52,267 nucleotides of DNA, from the NCBI RefSeq assembly GCF_001428245.1, contig NZ_LMRV01000050.1, positions 1 through 52,267 of the forward strand, given 5' to 3'. The notes beneath the pieces are model-generated. The model was not told where the DNA came from, made no database searches, and saw only the letters and a program-made list of their open reading frames with translations. Origin of the DNA: Paenibacillus sp. Soil522. GTDB lineage: Bacteria > Bacillota > Bacilli > Paenibacillales > Paenibacillaceae. Shown piece by piece: positions 7,964-18,413 of the stretch. The position numbers were made by a program, and so were the translations under genes. Numbering within the stretch: position 1 is the first letter of the stretch; every line of letters begins with the position of its first letter.

Positions 7964-9547
7964 ATGATGTATTTACATCGTGCAATTCTGATTGATGATG
8001 AATCATTTACCCGCAAAGGCCTGATGAAGCTAATCGATTGGGAAGCGTGCGGTTTCCGTATTGTAGGGGAAGCTGATAATGGCGAGGATGCGCTTGAGCT
8101 GATCAAGCGTGTTCAGCCCGATCTGGTCATAACGGACATTCGTATGCCCGTCATTGACGGTCTTGAGCTGATTCGATGCGTCACGTCGGAAAATATCGCT
8201 AAGCCCTATTTTATTATTATAAGCGGCTATAACGATTTCAACTATGCTCAGCAAGCGATGCGTTATGGCGTTCATGATTTCGTCGTAAAGCCTATCGATG
8301 AGATTGAATTTAGCCACACCCTAAATAAATTGAACGATAAGCTTAGGCTAGAACAAGAGGAACAAGCAAGAAATGAGCGGTTGATGGGCGGCGAAATGAT
8401 TAAATCCCTCATTCTCGGAGAAGCAAGCGAAGCTTCCATTGCAGAATGGGAGAAACGTTTGAATCTAAGGAAAGCCGATCGCTTATACTATTTGTTCGCT
8501 GAGCTGAATGATAACCATAGCTGGCAGTCTCCTGAGGATCACATTTCCGATGCCCGTTTCAAGGAGCTTGTGCAGCAGGAGCTTATTCGGATAACCGCAG
8601 CCGAACAACCTATCTGTCTGCATGAGCATCGTAATCGTATTGGCATTCTGCTGCCCAGCTTCCTGCTGGCGCCATTCAACGGGGAGCTCGAGCGATTTTT
8701 GATCAAGCTTAGGGCAGCGCTGGATGTTCATTTGGGAAAAGGCGTTTTTCTTTATGCGGGGACTCCTGTTTCCTGTCTGTCAGATATTCGAGAATCCTAC
8801 AAGTCCGCTAAGGAAGCGATATTGTATAAATATATAAATGAGGACGATCGTATCGTTATCTCTGAACAGATCCAGTCCGAGAAGTTAAATTACATCGGAT
8901 TAGATTCAGCTGAGCTCAATCAATTTATAGTGCAAATGGAAGAGCTGCAGCTGGAAGCGGTGAAAGCGACTGTCGACAAATGGTTTCATGATTTTCGCGA
9001 GAAACGGTATGCCCCAGAAGCTGTGAAGATGAATATTCAACAATGCTTGATGGCAATTCTAAAGACCATCCGCAGCATGGAGGGGGACGAGCAATCCTTG
9101 CTGTCGTTCCAGCAGATGCTCGGCTGGCAGGATATTAATTTATCGCTCGGTGAATTGAAGAAGCTGTTTACTGCTTTTATCGTAGAGAGCCAGCAGAGCA
9201 TTGCGGAGCTAAGAAAAGAACAGCAGAAGGGCGGTATACAAAAAATCAAGAGCTATATCGAGATCAACTTTTCGCAAAATATTAGCCTGAAGAGCATCGC
9301 TGCGCTATTTTACGTTAATCCCGTCTATTTAGGACAATTATTTAAGAAGACATACGGCGTCTATTTTAATGAGTTTCTGCTTCAGCTTAGGGTGAACGAA
9401 GCCAAAAAGCTGCTGCGGCAATCGTGCAGCATGCGCATATATGAGATCGCGGAGAAGGTCGGTTTCAGCAATTCAGATTATTTTGTCACGCAATTCGAGA
9501 AGATCGAGCATATGACGCCAACCGAATACCGCAATAAGCTCATGTAA
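7964..9547 (+). CDS. yesN: YesN-type response regulator (receiver plus AraC HTH)
   Basis: 527 residues. Receiver domain about 1-125 with acidic pocket D11-D12, phospho-acceptor D58 in LVITDIRMP and K in the FVVKPID motif. The middle 300 residues are a helical linker, and the last 100 an AraC-type DNA-binding domain (IKSYIEINFSQNISLKSIAALFYVNPVYLGQLFKKTYG). A clear AGGAGG precedes the ATG. It lies 50 bases upstream of its partner sensor kinase and then the sugar ABC transporter operon, so it probably activates that operon when xylan-derived oligomers are sensed. Confidence 0.92.
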   Translation: MMYLHRAILIDDESFTRKGLMKLIDWEACGFRIVGEADNGEDALELIKRVQPDLVITDIRMPVIDGLELIRCVTSENIAKPYFIIISGYNDFNYAQQAMRYGVHDFVVKPIDEIEFSHTLNKLNDKLRLEQEEQARNERLMGGEMIKSLILGEASEASIAEWEKRLNLRKADRLYYLFAELNDNHSWQSPEDHISDARFKELVQQELIRITAAEQPICLHEHRNRIGILLPSFLLAPFNGELERFLIKLRAALDVHLGKGVFLYAGTPVSCLSDIRESYKSAKEAILYKYINEDDRIVISEQIQSEKLNYIGLDSAELNQFIVQMEELQLEAVKATVDKWFHDFREKRYAPEAVKMNIQQCLMAILKTIRSMEGDEQSLLSFQQMLGWQDINLSLGELKKLFTAFIVESQQSIAELRKEQQKGGIQKIKSYIEINFSQNISLKSIAALFYVNPVYLGQLFKKTYGVYFNEFLLQLRVNEAKKLLRQSCSMRIYEIAEKVGFSNSDYFVTQFEKIEHMTPTEYRNKLM

Positions 9548-9596
9548 GCCTGCATGCCAAAATCATCCTGTTGTAGAGGAAAAGGGGGATATCCGC

Positions 9597-11384
9597 GTGA
9601 AGCTGCGCCTCAGTCTCAACAATGTCCGCCTGCGGAATAAGATGCTCATTCTTTATATTTTATCGGTGTTTCTCCCGATCGTCTTAACGAACGTTATTTT
9701 CTATCATGTGACGACCGGAAATGTGAAAAATCAACGAATGAAGGATATCTCGCGAGCAGTAGAACAGATCAATAATGAATTTCGTTCGGAAGTCGAGGAT
9801 GCCGTTACGATCTCGTCAGTATTTTATACGGATTATAATTTAAATCAAATTTTAAAAACCGATTACAAAGAGCCTGCTGATTATATTGAAGCTTATGATA
9901 CCTATTTCCGAAGAATTTTAAACAGCTACACGCCCGTATATACCTCGATTCAAAGCATCAAAATCTATGTTGAGAATCCAACGATGCTGCATTCAGGCGG
10001 CGTTGGTTATTTATCGGATGAGGTGAAACAGACGGATTGGTTCAGGCTGCTGAAAAAAAGAAACAACGCTCACCCTATTTTCATCCGGACACAACAAGAG
10101 GATTTATATCTGAAAAGCGAAGAAAATGTCATTCGGGATACGTTCAGCATCATTCGCGAGATGAATTACTTTGAATCCAAAAATAATTGGCAAAAGTTTT
10201 TGAAAATCGATTTGAAAACGAGCACGATCGATCAGGTTTTCCAAAATCAAAACCTGCAAGGCAACATTTATTTAGTCAATGATAAAGGACAAATTGAATA
10301 TTCGACGGACCCGGCGGTGGATTGGAGAAGAGAAACGGTTGCTTATGATTCGCTAGAGTTTCCACCCGATGCGATCTCATTTCATGCCGAAAATGCCTAT
10401 GTGAGTTATTTGGAAAACTGGCGCATTATAGGGACGGTTTCGGAGGAGGAGGTCCTCAAGGACGTACGGCAATCCCGGGAATTCGTCATCGTTTTGGCTT
10501 GCCTCAATATCGTCATTCCGACGCTGATTATATTATGGATTACACGATCCCTGCATGAACGTTTAGTTCGAATATTGAGACATATGAAAAAAGTGAAAAA
10601 CCAGCACTTTGATACGATCAAGCAAGGTGAATCTTTGGATGAAATCGGACAATTAACGAGCGAATTCAATCGGATGACGATCCAGGTGAAAAGTTTGATC
10701 GATGATGTGTATATCGCGGATATCCAGACAAAATCGCTGGAGCTCGAACGAAGGAAAGCACAGCTGAATGCGCTGCAAAGCCAGATCAACCCGCATTTCC
10801 TATTCAATGCGCTGGAAACGATTCGAATGCGCAGCTTAATTAAGGATGAGACGGAGACGGCAAAGATCATTCACAATATGGCGAAAATATTCAGAACCTC
10901 GCTTACTTGGGGCAAGGACCGCGTCATGGTCAGCGAGGAGGTCGAATTTATCGTTTGCTTCCTGGAAATTCAGAAGTACCGGTTCGAGGACCGCATGAAT
11001 TACCGCATTCATATTGATCCATCCGCTAGGGACTGTATGGTGCCGAAGATGATGTTTCTGCCTTTTGTAGAAAATGCGAGCATCCACGGTATTGAGCCGC
11101 TCAGGCACGGCGGCAAAATAGAGGTGCAGGTCGAACGTGAAGCGGATAAGATCATCTTCTCGATCAGCGATAACGGGATCGGAATGGATGATGAGAAAGT
11201 GAAGCAATTTTATGGATATTTGGAGAGCGACGAAGAGCTGGGCGAGAGAATTGGCGTTCAAAACGTTATTTACCGCTTGAAGCTCATCTATGGCGACCGT
11301 TTTCAGCTATTAATCAAGAGCATGCCCGGACAAGGCACCTTTATTCGGGTAGTCGTTCCGGTTGATCATGAAGCCAATCGTTAA
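9597..11384 (+). CDS. yesM: YesM-type sensor histidine kinase
   Basis: 595 residues, GTG start after AGGGGGAT. TM helix about 14-36, a large extracellular sensor region to about 290, a second TM about 295-318, a HAMP segment (LDEIGQLTSEFNRMT), then the HisKA-type phospho-acceptor segment QINPHFLFNALETIR and an HATPase domain with N-box FVENASIHGI and G-box SDNGIGMDD. This is the usual structure of the YesM/LytS class. Paired with yesN and followed by the ABC importer, it should sense an external sugar or a loaded binding protein. Confidence 0.92.
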   Translation: MKLRLSLNNVRLRNKMLILYILSVFLPIVLTNVIFYHVTTGNVKNQRMKDISRAVEQINNEFRSEVEDAVTISSVFYTDYNLNQILKTDYKEPADYIEAYDTYFRRILNSYTPVYTSIQSIKIYVENPTMLHSGGVGYLSDEVKQTDWFRLLKKRNNAHPIFIRTQQEDLYLKSEENVIRDTFSIIREMNYFESKNNWQKFLKIDLKTSTIDQVFQNQNLQGNIYLVNDKGQIEYSTDPAVDWRRETVAYDSLEFPPDAISFHAENAYVSYLENWRIIGTVSEEEVLKDVRQSREFVIVLACLNIVIPTLIILWITRSLHERLVRILRHMKKVKNQHFDTIKQGESLDEIGQLTSEFNRMTIQVKSLIDDVYIADIQTKSLELERRKAQLNALQSQINPHFLFNALETIRMRSLIKDETETAKIIHNMAKIFRTSLTWGKDRVMVSEEVEFIVCFLEIQKYRFEDRMNYRIHIDPSARDCMVPKMMFLPFVENASIHGIEPLRHGGKIEVQVEREADKIIFSISDNGIGMDDEKVKQFYGYLESDEELGERIGVQNVIYRLKLIYGDRFQLLIKSMPGQGTFIRVVVPVDHEANR

Positions 11385-11455
11385 AGCAGCTAACGTATAT
11401 GCTTTTTTAAGCATGAACTATAGTTTATCGGGTAAACAATGTATGTCATTTTTCT

Positions 11456-11474
11456 TATAATGAAAGTGCTTACA
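11456..11474 (+). promoter_or_regulatory. Promoter -10 with overlapping cre-like site
   Basis: A perfect TATAAT occurs at 11456-11461 and is immediately overlapped by TGAAAGTGCTTACA (11461-11474), which fits the CcpA catabolite-response consensus TGWNANCGNTNWCA at all defined positions but one. A cre near the transcription start blocks initiation in known CcpA targets, so glucose repression of the importer operon is expected. No clean -35 is visible, in keeping with activator dependence. Confidence 0.65.
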
Positions 11475-11508
11475 AATTACGATTGAACTTGAAAGGGGCT
11501 AGAAAAAA

Positions 11509-13209
11509 GTGACAAAGAAAATATTATTTGTTTGTATGGCTGCCTTTATGATCTTCACAACTGCATGCTCGAATAGCAACAATGGCGGAGAAGCAACGCC
11601 GTCTAACGGCACCGGCAGTCCAAACGCAACCGCGGAGGGTGAAGCGGATAAGCCGGCTGATAAAGTGACGTTTAGTTATTTTAACGGCGTTGCGGCAGCA
11701 AAGGATACGAATTCAAACGAAACGACGATCGGAAAAATGCTCGAGGATCAAACGGGCGTTAACTTTAAAATCGAGCACTTGGTTGGCGATCTGAATACGA
11801 AGATCGGAACGATGATCGCATCAAACGCCTATCCGGACGTGATGATCCCGGATGCTGCAATCGACAAGATCCTTGATGCAGGCGCGTTCATAGCGCTCGA
11901 CGAGCTCATTGAACAATATGGACCGAATATCAAACGCGTGTACGGTCCTTATTTCAACCAAATGAAAGCCGCGGACGGCAAAATTTACTTCCTGCCGTTC
12001 TCGAACACGGTAGGCGAATATAAACCGGACCCAAACATCAACCAAGGCGCTTTCTGGATTCAACGCCGCGTGTTGAAGGAAGCGGGCTATCCGAAAATTA
12101 CCACGCTTGATGCTTATATGGACTTAATCAAAAACTTCGTAGAAAAGCATAAGGATGAGGATTTAACCGGTATCGTCACTTTAACGCATGACTGGAGATT
12201 TTTCGCGACCTCCAACCCGCCAAATCATTTGGCAGGCTATCCGAACGACGGCAATGTCATCGTCGACATGACTTCTTTTGAAGCCAAAACGTATGCAGCG
12301 GACGACAACACGAAGCGTTGGCTGCAAAAGCTGAATGAAATGAATGCGGAAGGCTTGTTCGATAAAGCATCCTTCGTAGACAATTATGATCAATATTTGG
12401 CGAAACTCACGTCCCATAAGGTAGTCGGCTTCTTCGATTACGGCTGGCAATTCGGCAATGCGCAAAGTGCGCTTAAAGATGCCGCCAAGCAGGACCCAGC
12501 GCAGGATGACTTCGTTTATTTCCCGCTGCCGGTTACGTTTGACGGACAGAAGGATCAATATCTGGATCCTCCAGGCTTCGTAAAGAACCGCGGGATGGGC
12601 ATTACCGTCAGCGCAAAGGACCCGGTCCGCATTATTCAATACTTGGATAATCTCCTCACAGACGAGAACCAAATTCTTCAAAAGTGGGGCATTAAGGGTG
12701 AAACCTACGAAGTAGACGACAAAGGCCGGATGTATCGCACAGCTGAACAAATCGCGAAGATCGATGAAGCGTTTAATGAAAAGTTCGGCTTCAAATATTA
12801 TTCATGGAACTGGCCGCTGTACGGTAACGGCTCCACGCTTCCGGACGGCAATTCAGCAGCGCCTGGCTTGCAGCCTGAAGTATTCCAAATGAGCCTGACC
12901 GATGCGGATAAAGAAATTCTTGGCAAATATGGCGTAAAAACGTATTCCGAAATGTTCGCAGCGCCAGATAACCGCCCTTGGTACCCTGCATGGGGCATTC
13001 CGAAGGAGCAAGGCTCGGCGCAGCAAATATGGGAAACACAAAAAGACGAGCTTACGAAGAAATACTTCCCGAAACTTGTTCTTGCGAAACCTGCTGATTT
13101 TGAAAAGGTGTGGACAGAGTATACGGGTGCTTTCGGCAAGCTCGATACGGCTGCCTACGAGAAATGGACAACGGACGAAGTGAAGAAGCTGATCGAAGCA
13201 GCCAAATAA
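11509..13209 (+). CDS. lplA: Sugar ABC transporter substrate-binding lipoprotein (LplA-like)
   Basis: 566 residues, GTG start after GAAAGGGGC. Lipoprotein signal with lipobox TTAC (MIFTTACSNSNN), a Ser/Thr/Asn-rich linker, then a large solute-binding domain of the LplA/AlgQ type (NYDQYLAKLTSHKVVGFFDYGW, WNWPLYGNGS). Anchored outside the membrane, it should capture oligosaccharides for the two permeases downstream. With the xylanase and alpha-glucuronidase in the same run, aldouronates/xylooligomers are the probable ligand. No ATPase gene is here; such importers usually share an MsmX-type ATPase encoded elsewhere. Confidence 0.9.
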   Translation: MTKKILFVCMAAFMIFTTACSNSNNGGEATPSNGTGSPNATAEGEADKPADKVTFSYFNGVAAAKDTNSNETTIGKMLEDQTGVNFKIEHLVGDLNTKIGTMIASNAYPDVMIPDAAIDKILDAGAFIALDELIEQYGPNIKRVYGPYFNQMKAADGKIYFLPFSNTVGEYKPDPNINQGAFWIQRRVLKEAGYPKITTLDAYMDLIKNFVEKHKDEDLTGIVTLTHDWRFFATSNPPNHLAGYPNDGNVIVDMTSFEAKTYAADDNTKRWLQKLNEMNAEGLFDKASFVDNYDQYLAKLTSHKVVGFFDYGWQFGNAQSALKDAAKQDPAQDDFVYFPLPVTFDGQKDQYLDPPGFVKNRGMGITVSAKDPVRIIQYLDNLLTDENQILQKWGIKGETYEVDDKGRMYRTAEQIAKIDEAFNEKFGFKYYSWNWPLYGNGSTLPDGNSAAPGLQPEVFQMSLTDADKEILGKYGVKTYSEMFAAPDNRPWYPAWGIPKEQGSAQQIWETQKDELTKKYFPKLVLAKPADFEKVWTEYTGAFGKLDTAAYEKWTTDEVKKLIEAAK

Positions 13210-13229
13210 TAACGGCTTAAGCAGCGGTG

Positions 13230-13268
13230 AAAGGCCGGACTTATGCAAGTGTAAGCCGGTCTTTCTTC
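13230..13268 (+). terminator. Intercistronic hairpin between binding protein and permeases
   Basis: AAAGGCCGGACTTA pairs with TAAGCCGGTCTTT (one bulged base) and is followed by CTTCCT. In binding-protein-first operons such structures stabilise or partly terminate the message, giving more binding protein than permease. Confidence 0.6.
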
Positions 13269-13306
13269 CTGCACAGCCGGGTTCAGTCCGGAAGGAGAGA
13301 TAAAGG

Positions 13307-14281
13307 ATGGACAGTAAACCAACAATGTCAACGTCAAATGTGCCGTTGCCAAAGAAGCCGGCAGGACTGAAGTATTTTGCCATAAAACTGATCGAGCAGC
13401 GCGTGCTTGTTCTTATGTCCGTGCCGTTTCTAGCGTGGCTGTTTATATTTAAATACATGCCTCTGTGGGGGTGGACGATCGCCTTCCAAGACTACAAGCC
13501 AGCTAAGCATTTTAGTGATCAGAAGTGGGTCGGGTTTGACCATTTTCAATTTTTGTTTCAGGATGAACGGTTTATACGCGTCTTAAGAAATACGCTTGCG
13601 ATGAGCGGAATCAATTTGATTCTCGGCTTCGTTACGGCTATTACATTGGCATTGCTTTTGAACGAGGTGCGAAAGGTCGCTTTTAAGCGGATTGTTCAAA
13701 CGGTAAGCTATTTGCCGCATTTCATTTCGTGGGTCGTTGCGGCCAGCATCATTCAGACAACGTTATCGCCGGACGGCATTATTAATCAATTGCTGCTTTG
13801 GCTTGGTTTCGTAGAGAAGGGCGAGGAAATATTATTTCTTGGCATTCCGGAATATTTCTGGGGAATTTTCGGAGCAGGCTCCGTATGGAAGGACGTAGGC
13901 TGGAATACGATCGTTTATTTGGCGGCAATGACGATGATTGACCCTGCACAATATGAAGCGGCGGAGATGGACGGAGCAGGGCGCATTAAACGGATGTGGT
14001 ACGTTACGCTGCCGGGTATCAAGCCGGTTATTATCGTATTGCTTATTATGAATATCGGGTATTTGCTGGAATCGGGTTTCGAGCCGCAGTATTTGCTGGG
14101 TAACGGCATGAACGTCGACTTTTCCGAAAACCTTGACATATTTGTTCTGAAATACGGGATTGCGCAAGGCAACTACTCGCTCTCGATTGCGGCGGGCATG
14201 TTTAAAACGATTATTAGCTTTATCCTGTTGTTCGCAGCGAACAATCTTGCGAAGCGTATGGGCGAGTCCAGACTGTTTTAG
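13307..14281 (+). CDS. lplB: Sugar ABC transporter permease, LplB family
   Basis: 324 residues with about six TM helices, the first around residues 35-60 (VLVLMSVPFLAWLFIFKYMPL). The cytoplasmic EAA loop that docks the ATPase is EAAEMDGAGRIKRMWYVTLPGI, split as EAAEMDGAG...TLPG. GGAAGGAGAG lies before the ATG. It works as a heterodimer with the next gene and accepts oligosaccharides from the lipoprotein upstream. The stop is 14 bases before the next start. Confidence 0.93.
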   Translation: MDSKPTMSTSNVPLPKKPAGLKYFAIKLIEQRVLVLMSVPFLAWLFIFKYMPLWGWTIAFQDYKPAKHFSDQKWVGFDHFQFLFQDERFIRVLRNTLAMSGINLILGFVTAITLALLLNEVRKVAFKRIVQTVSYLPHFISWVVAASIIQTTLSPDGIINQLLLWLGFVEKGEEILFLGIPEYFWGIFGAGSVWKDVGWNTIVYLAAMTMIDPAQYEAAEMDGAGRIKRMWYVTLPGIKPVIIVLLIMNIGYLLESGFEPQYLLGNGMNVDFSENLDIFVLKYGIAQGNYSLSIAAGMFKTIISFILLFAANNLAKRMGESRLF

Positions 14282-14295
14282 AAGGAGGGTACAGC

Positions 14296-15240
14296 ATGAA
14301 TCATCCGGTATCAAAAGCGGTGTCAAAAAAGGCCAGCCGCATCCGCACGTCGCGCGGCGATCGACTATTCGATATTTGCAATTATATCTTTCTTACCTTA
14401 CTCATGGTCGTAACCTTATATCCCTTCTTGAATACGGCTGCCGTATCGCTTAACAACGCGACCGATTCGATTAAGGGCGGCATTTATTTATTGCCAAGGA
14501 TATGGACACTGGACAACTATGAATATGTGCTGAAGGAATCAACGATATTCCATGCGACGCTGGTCTCTATTTTTCGTACCGTCATCGGCACGATATCGAC
14601 CGTTTTTTGTTCGGCGATGGTAGCGTACACCATTTCCAGGCAGGAGTATGTTCTCCGGAAATTCGTGACGATTGCGTTCATTTTGACGATGTACTTTAAC
14701 GGCGGCCTCATTCCCAACTTTCTATTAATCCGTGATTTGGGGCTGCTCGACAATTTCTGGGTATATATCTTCCCGGGCTTGATCGGTGTATTTAACCTCA
14801 TCATTATTCGCTCCTTTATCGAAGGACTGCCGGAAAGCATTCTAGAGTCGGCAAGAATAGACGGAGCCGGAGACTTTAAGATGTTTTACAGCATCGTCCT
14901 GCCGCTCTGCGTTCCCGTGCTTGCAACCGTGGCTCTGTTCTCGGCCGTGTATCAGTGGAACCAATGGTTTGACGTATTTCTGTACAATTCATCGAATATC
15001 GATCTCAGCACGCTGCAATATGAGCTTCAGAAAATTCTCCAAAACTCAAACGCTTCTTTGACGACGAAGACGGCCGGCGATGCGTTCGCTAATGCCAGCA
15101 ACTCGGGAGCAAATACGGTGACGCCGTTCGCGATCCGCGCAACAATGACCATTGTGGCATCCTTGCCGATCATAATGGTGTACCCGTTCCTGCAAAAATA
15201 TTTTGTAAAAGGAATGACGGTAGGCGGCGTGAAAGGTTAA
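14296..15240 (+). CDS. ytcP: Sugar ABC transporter permease, YtcP/CUT1 family
   Basis: 314 residues, six TM helices, EAA loop ESARIDGAGDFKMFYSIVLP. GAAGGAGGG ribosome site. Second half of the permease heterodimer; the stop codon is 19 bases before the xylanase start, so transport and intracellular hydrolysis are co-expressed. Confidence 0.92.
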   Translation: MNHPVSKAVSKKASRIRTSRGDRLFDICNYIFLTLLMVVTLYPFLNTAAVSLNNATDSIKGGIYLLPRIWTLDNYEYVLKESTIFHATLVSIFRTVIGTISTVFCSAMVAYTISRQEYVLRKFVTIAFILTMYFNGGLIPNFLLIRDLGLLDNFWVYIFPGLIGVFNLIIIRSFIEGLPESILESARIDGAGDFKMFYSIVLPLCVPVLATVALFSAVYQWNQWFDVFLYNSSNIDLSTLQYELQKILQNSNASLTTKTAGDAFANASNSGANTVTPFAIRATMTIVASLPIIMVYPFLQKYFVKGMTVGGVKG

Positions 15241-15259
15241 CCGAATAGGGGGAAATGGT

Positions 15260-16288
15260 ATGAGCAGCAGCAAGGCCGATAACGTTCCTAAGCTGTACGA
15301 AGCATTTAGAGGTTCATTCGATATTGGGGCAGCGGTTAATCCGCGCACCATTATCCGGGCTGGCGATCTCATCGCCAAGCATTATAACAGCCTGACCGCC
15401 GAGAATGAAATGAAATTCGTAAGCCTGCATCCAGCTGAAGACACGTATACGTTCGAAGGGGCAGACCAAATCGCGGCTTTCGCAAGGGAACATGGCAAGA
15501 AAATGAGAGGGCATACGCTTGTTTGGCATAATCAGACGACGGATTGGCTGTTTCAAGAAGCGGATGGCAGTCCCGTCAGCCGGGACAAGCTGTTTGAACG
15601 TTTGAAATCGCATATTGATACGGTCGTGAAGCGTTACAAAGAGGATATCTATGCATGGGATGTGGTCAATGAAGTCATTGCTGACGAAGGCCCGGACCTG
15701 CTGCGTCCATCGAAGTGGCTGGATATCGCCGGACCGGGCTTTATTGCCAAAGCGTTTGAATATGCCCATGAAGCAGATCCTAAAGCCCAGCTTTTTTACA
15801 ATGATTATAACGAGTCCAATCCGCTCAAGCGCGATAAGATATTTAACCTGGTAAAATCGCTGCTCGAACAGGACGTACCTGTGCATGGGATCGGACTTCA
15901 AGCGCATTGGAACCTGTACAGTCCCGGTTTGGACGAAATCCGGGCTGCAATCGAGAAGTATGCTTCGCTTGGTCTAAGACTGCAATTAACAGAGCTTGAT
16001 GTATCCGTGTTCCGTCACGACGATTTGCGTACGGATTTAGTTCGCCCTACCGGAGTAATGCTGGAGCAGCAGGAGAAGCGGTATGAGGAGCTGTTCAATC
16101 TGCTGGCGGAATACCGGAATCACATTGACGCCGTCACCTTCTGGGGAGCGGCGGATGATTACACGTGGCTGAGCGACTTTCCCGTCCGGGGGCGGAAAAA
16201 CTGGCCGCTGCTGTTTGATGGGAGCCATGAGCCTAAAGGCTCGTTCTGGCGTGTTATCAAGCAGACCTCGCAGACCTCGCAGACCTAG
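15260..16288 (+). CDS. xynA2: Intracellular GH10 endo-1,4-beta-xylanase
   Basis: 342 residues, a bare GH10 barrel. Catalytic acid/base E138 in WDVVNE and nucleophile E245 in QLTELDVS; substrate motifs RGHTLVWHNQ and FWGAADDYTWL are present. No signal peptide or carbohydrate-binding module, so it is the cytoplasmic type that trims imported xylooligosaccharides and aldouronates after removal of glucuronate. The last residues repeat QTS three times (DNA repeat CAGACCTCG near 16262-16285), a small microsatellite-like tail. The symbol follows the Paenibacillus JDR-2 intracellular enzyme and is by analogy. Confidence 0.93.
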   Translation: MSSSKADNVPKLYEAFRGSFDIGAAVNPRTIIRAGDLIAKHYNSLTAENEMKFVSLHPAEDTYTFEGADQIAAFAREHGKKMRGHTLVWHNQTTDWLFQEADGSPVSRDKLFERLKSHIDTVVKRYKEDIYAWDVVNEVIADEGPDLLRPSKWLDIAGPGFIAKAFEYAHEADPKAQLFYNDYNESNPLKRDKIFNLVKSLLEQDVPVHGIGLQAHWNLYSPGLDEIRAAIEKYASLGLRLQLTELDVSVFRHDDLRTDLVRPTGVMLEQQEKRYEELFNLLAEYRNHIDAVTFWGAADDYTWLSDFPVRGRKNWPLLFDGSHEPKGSFWRVIKQTSQTSQT

Positions 16289-16325
16289 CATAGCTAAGCG
16301 AGCTTATAAGGAGGCGCATTATTGA

Positions 16326-18368
16326 ATGAATAGCAATACGTATAAAGCTTGGCTTAATGTTCCGCCGCTTGAGGATATGCAGTTGAAAAAAGAATATTCA
16401 GCTATTCTTGGACAGCTAATCTTTGACGGCGAACCGTCCGGCGTTTTGGCAACCGCAATCAAGGAGCTCCAGAACGGCGTCCAGGCTTTAATCGGCATAA
16501 CTCCGCCCCTCAAGAAAATGTCTGATGCTGGCGGCTGCATTCAAATAATGGTTTACACTGAAGAAGCAGGCTTGGAGGACTGGAAGCTGGGGAGAGAGGG
16601 ATTTGCGCTTCGGTACAGGCAAGGAGCTGAGCATAGCAATTTATTCCTTACCGGAGGCTCGGAAGCGGGTGTGTTGTATGGCGTTTTCCATTTGCTTCGA
16701 CTGCTGGGCGCAGGTAAGCCTTTAGCGGAGCTGGATGTGGAAGAATCTCCAAGAAACCTGCTGCGAATGATTAATCAGTGGGATAACGCGGACGGATCGA
16801 TCGAGCGGGGGTATGCGGGACGTTCCATTTTTTATCATAATGGGAGCATGACCGCCGATCGGCAGAGAATAAAGGATTATGCGCGATTGTTAGCCTCTGT
16901 CGGTCTGAACGCCATTTCTATTAACAATGTGAATGTCCATGAGATGGAGACGAGGTTTATCACCGAAGAACAGCTTCCGTCTGTAGCGGTCATTGCGGAC
17001 ATTTTCCGTGATTACGGGATTACTCTGTTCCTGAGCGTTAATTTTGCAGCGCCTTTACAGATCGGAGGCTTGTTGACAGCAGACCCGCTGGATGCCGGAG
17101 TGCAGCGATGGTGGAAGGAAACGGCTGAGCGGATCTATACGTTCATTCCTGATTTCGGAGGTTTTGTCGTGAAGGCAGACTCTGAGCATCGGCCGGGCCC
17201 ATTCGCTTACGGGCGGGATCATGCGGATGGGGCGAACATGCTTGCCGACGCGCTTGCAGTCCATGATGGAATCGTTATCTGGCGCTGCTTCGTGTATGAC
17301 TGCATGCAGGATTGGCGTGATCGGAAGACCGATCGCGCCCGTGCGGCATTTGATCATTTCAAGCCGTTAGATGGCCGGTTTCGGAGCAATGTGCTTCTAC
17401 AAATCAAGAATGGACCCATGGACTTCCAGGTCCGGGAGCCCGTATCCCCTTTGTTCGGCGCAATGAAAAAAACGAACCAGATGATGGAGTTTCAAATTAC
17501 CCAAGAGTATACCGGACAGCAGCAGCATCTGTGCTATCTGGTGCCGCAATGGAAGCAGGTACTGGATTTCGATACTTATGCGGAAGGCTCAGGAACTGAA
17601 GTAAAACGAATCGTGGATGGTTCGGCATACGGTATGAAGGTTAGCGGGGTTGCGGCGGTATCCAATATCGGAAATGAGGAAAGCTGGACGGGACATATAC
17701 TTGCACAGGCAAATCTTTACGGATATGGCCGGCTCATCTGGAATCCGGATCTGACCGCCGAGGAGATTTCCATCGAATGGACAATCGCAACGTTTGGCCG
17801 CGATCCTGAGGCGGCAGCTGCGATCAGCCGGATGCTGATGAAATCTTGGTCCATTTACGAAGGATACACCGCACCGCTCGGAGTCGGCTGGATGGTTGCA
17901 CCTAACCATCATTATGGCCCGGATGTGGACGGCTACGAGTATTCAAGGTGGGGAACTTATCATTTTGCGGATCGCTATGGCATAGGCGTTGACCGGACGC
18001 AGGCGACGGGAACGGGATATACGTCGCAGTATGAAGAACCGAATGTTTCGCTGTATGAGAGCACGGAAACCTGTCCGGACGAATTGCTTCTCTTTTTTCA
18101 CCATGTGCCTTATACCCATAAGCTTCGTTCCGGAAAAACGGTCATTCAACATATATATGACACTCATTTCCGGGGCGCGGAGGAAGCTGAATGGTTACAG
18201 CAGGAATGGGCCGGTTTAGCCGGTAAGATCGACGAAGCAAGGTTTGCTCATATCGCTGACCGGTTGTCGGTTCAGGCCGATCACGCCAAGCATTGGCGCG
18301 ATGTCATTAATACGTATTTTTACCGGAAATCAGGTATCGCTGATGCTTTTGGCCGAAAAATCTATTAA
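16326..18368 (+). CDS. aguA: GH67 alpha-glucuronidase
   Basis: 680 residues, full family length. An N-terminal GH67N-like domain is followed by the barrel with [15 protein letters not shown] and [15 protein letters not shown], and the C-terminal domain with [24 protein letters not shown]. It removes (4-O-methyl)glucuronate from the non-reducing end of aldouronates; in characterised systems it acts before intracellular xylanase. Cytoplasmic, 37 bases after xynA2. The start ATG at 16326 follows AAGGAGG. No beta-xylosidase follows in this cluster. Confidence 0.94.
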   Translation: MNSNTYKAWLNVPPLEDMQLKKEYSAILGQLIFDGEPSGVLATAIKELQNGVQALIGITPPLKKMSDAGGCIQIMVYTEEAGLEDWKLGREGFALRYRQGAEHSNLFLTGGSEAGVLYGVFHLLRLLGAGKPLAELDVEESPRNLLRMINQWDNADGSIERGYAGRSIFYHNGSMTADRQRIKDYARLLASVGLNAISINNVNVHEMETRFITEEQLPSVAVIADIFRDYGITLFLSVNFAAPLQIGGLLTADPLDAGVQRWWKETAERIYTFIPDFGGFVVKADSEHRPGPFAYGRDHADGANMLADALAVHDGIVIWRCFVYDCMQDWRDRKTDRARAAFDHFKPLDGRFRSNVLLQIKNGPMDFQVREPVSPLFGAMKKTNQMMEFQITQEYTGQQQHLCYLVPQWKQVLDFDTYAEGSGTEVKRIVDGSAYGMKVSGVAAVSNIGNEESWTGHILAQANLYGYGRLIWNPDLTAEEISIEWTIATFGRDPEAAAAISRMLMKSWSIYEGYTAPLGVGWMVAPNHHYGPDVDGYEYSRWGTYHFADRYGIGVDRTQATGTGYTSQYEEPNVSLYESTETCPDELLLFFHHVPYTHKLRSGKTVIQHIYDTHFRGAEEAEWLQQEWAGLAGKIDEARFAHIADRLSVQADHAKHWRDVINTYFYRKSGIADAFGRKIY

Positions 18369-18413
18369 CTTTTCTACCTATGCTGTAGATTTCATATGCG
18401 ATACCGCTGAGCT

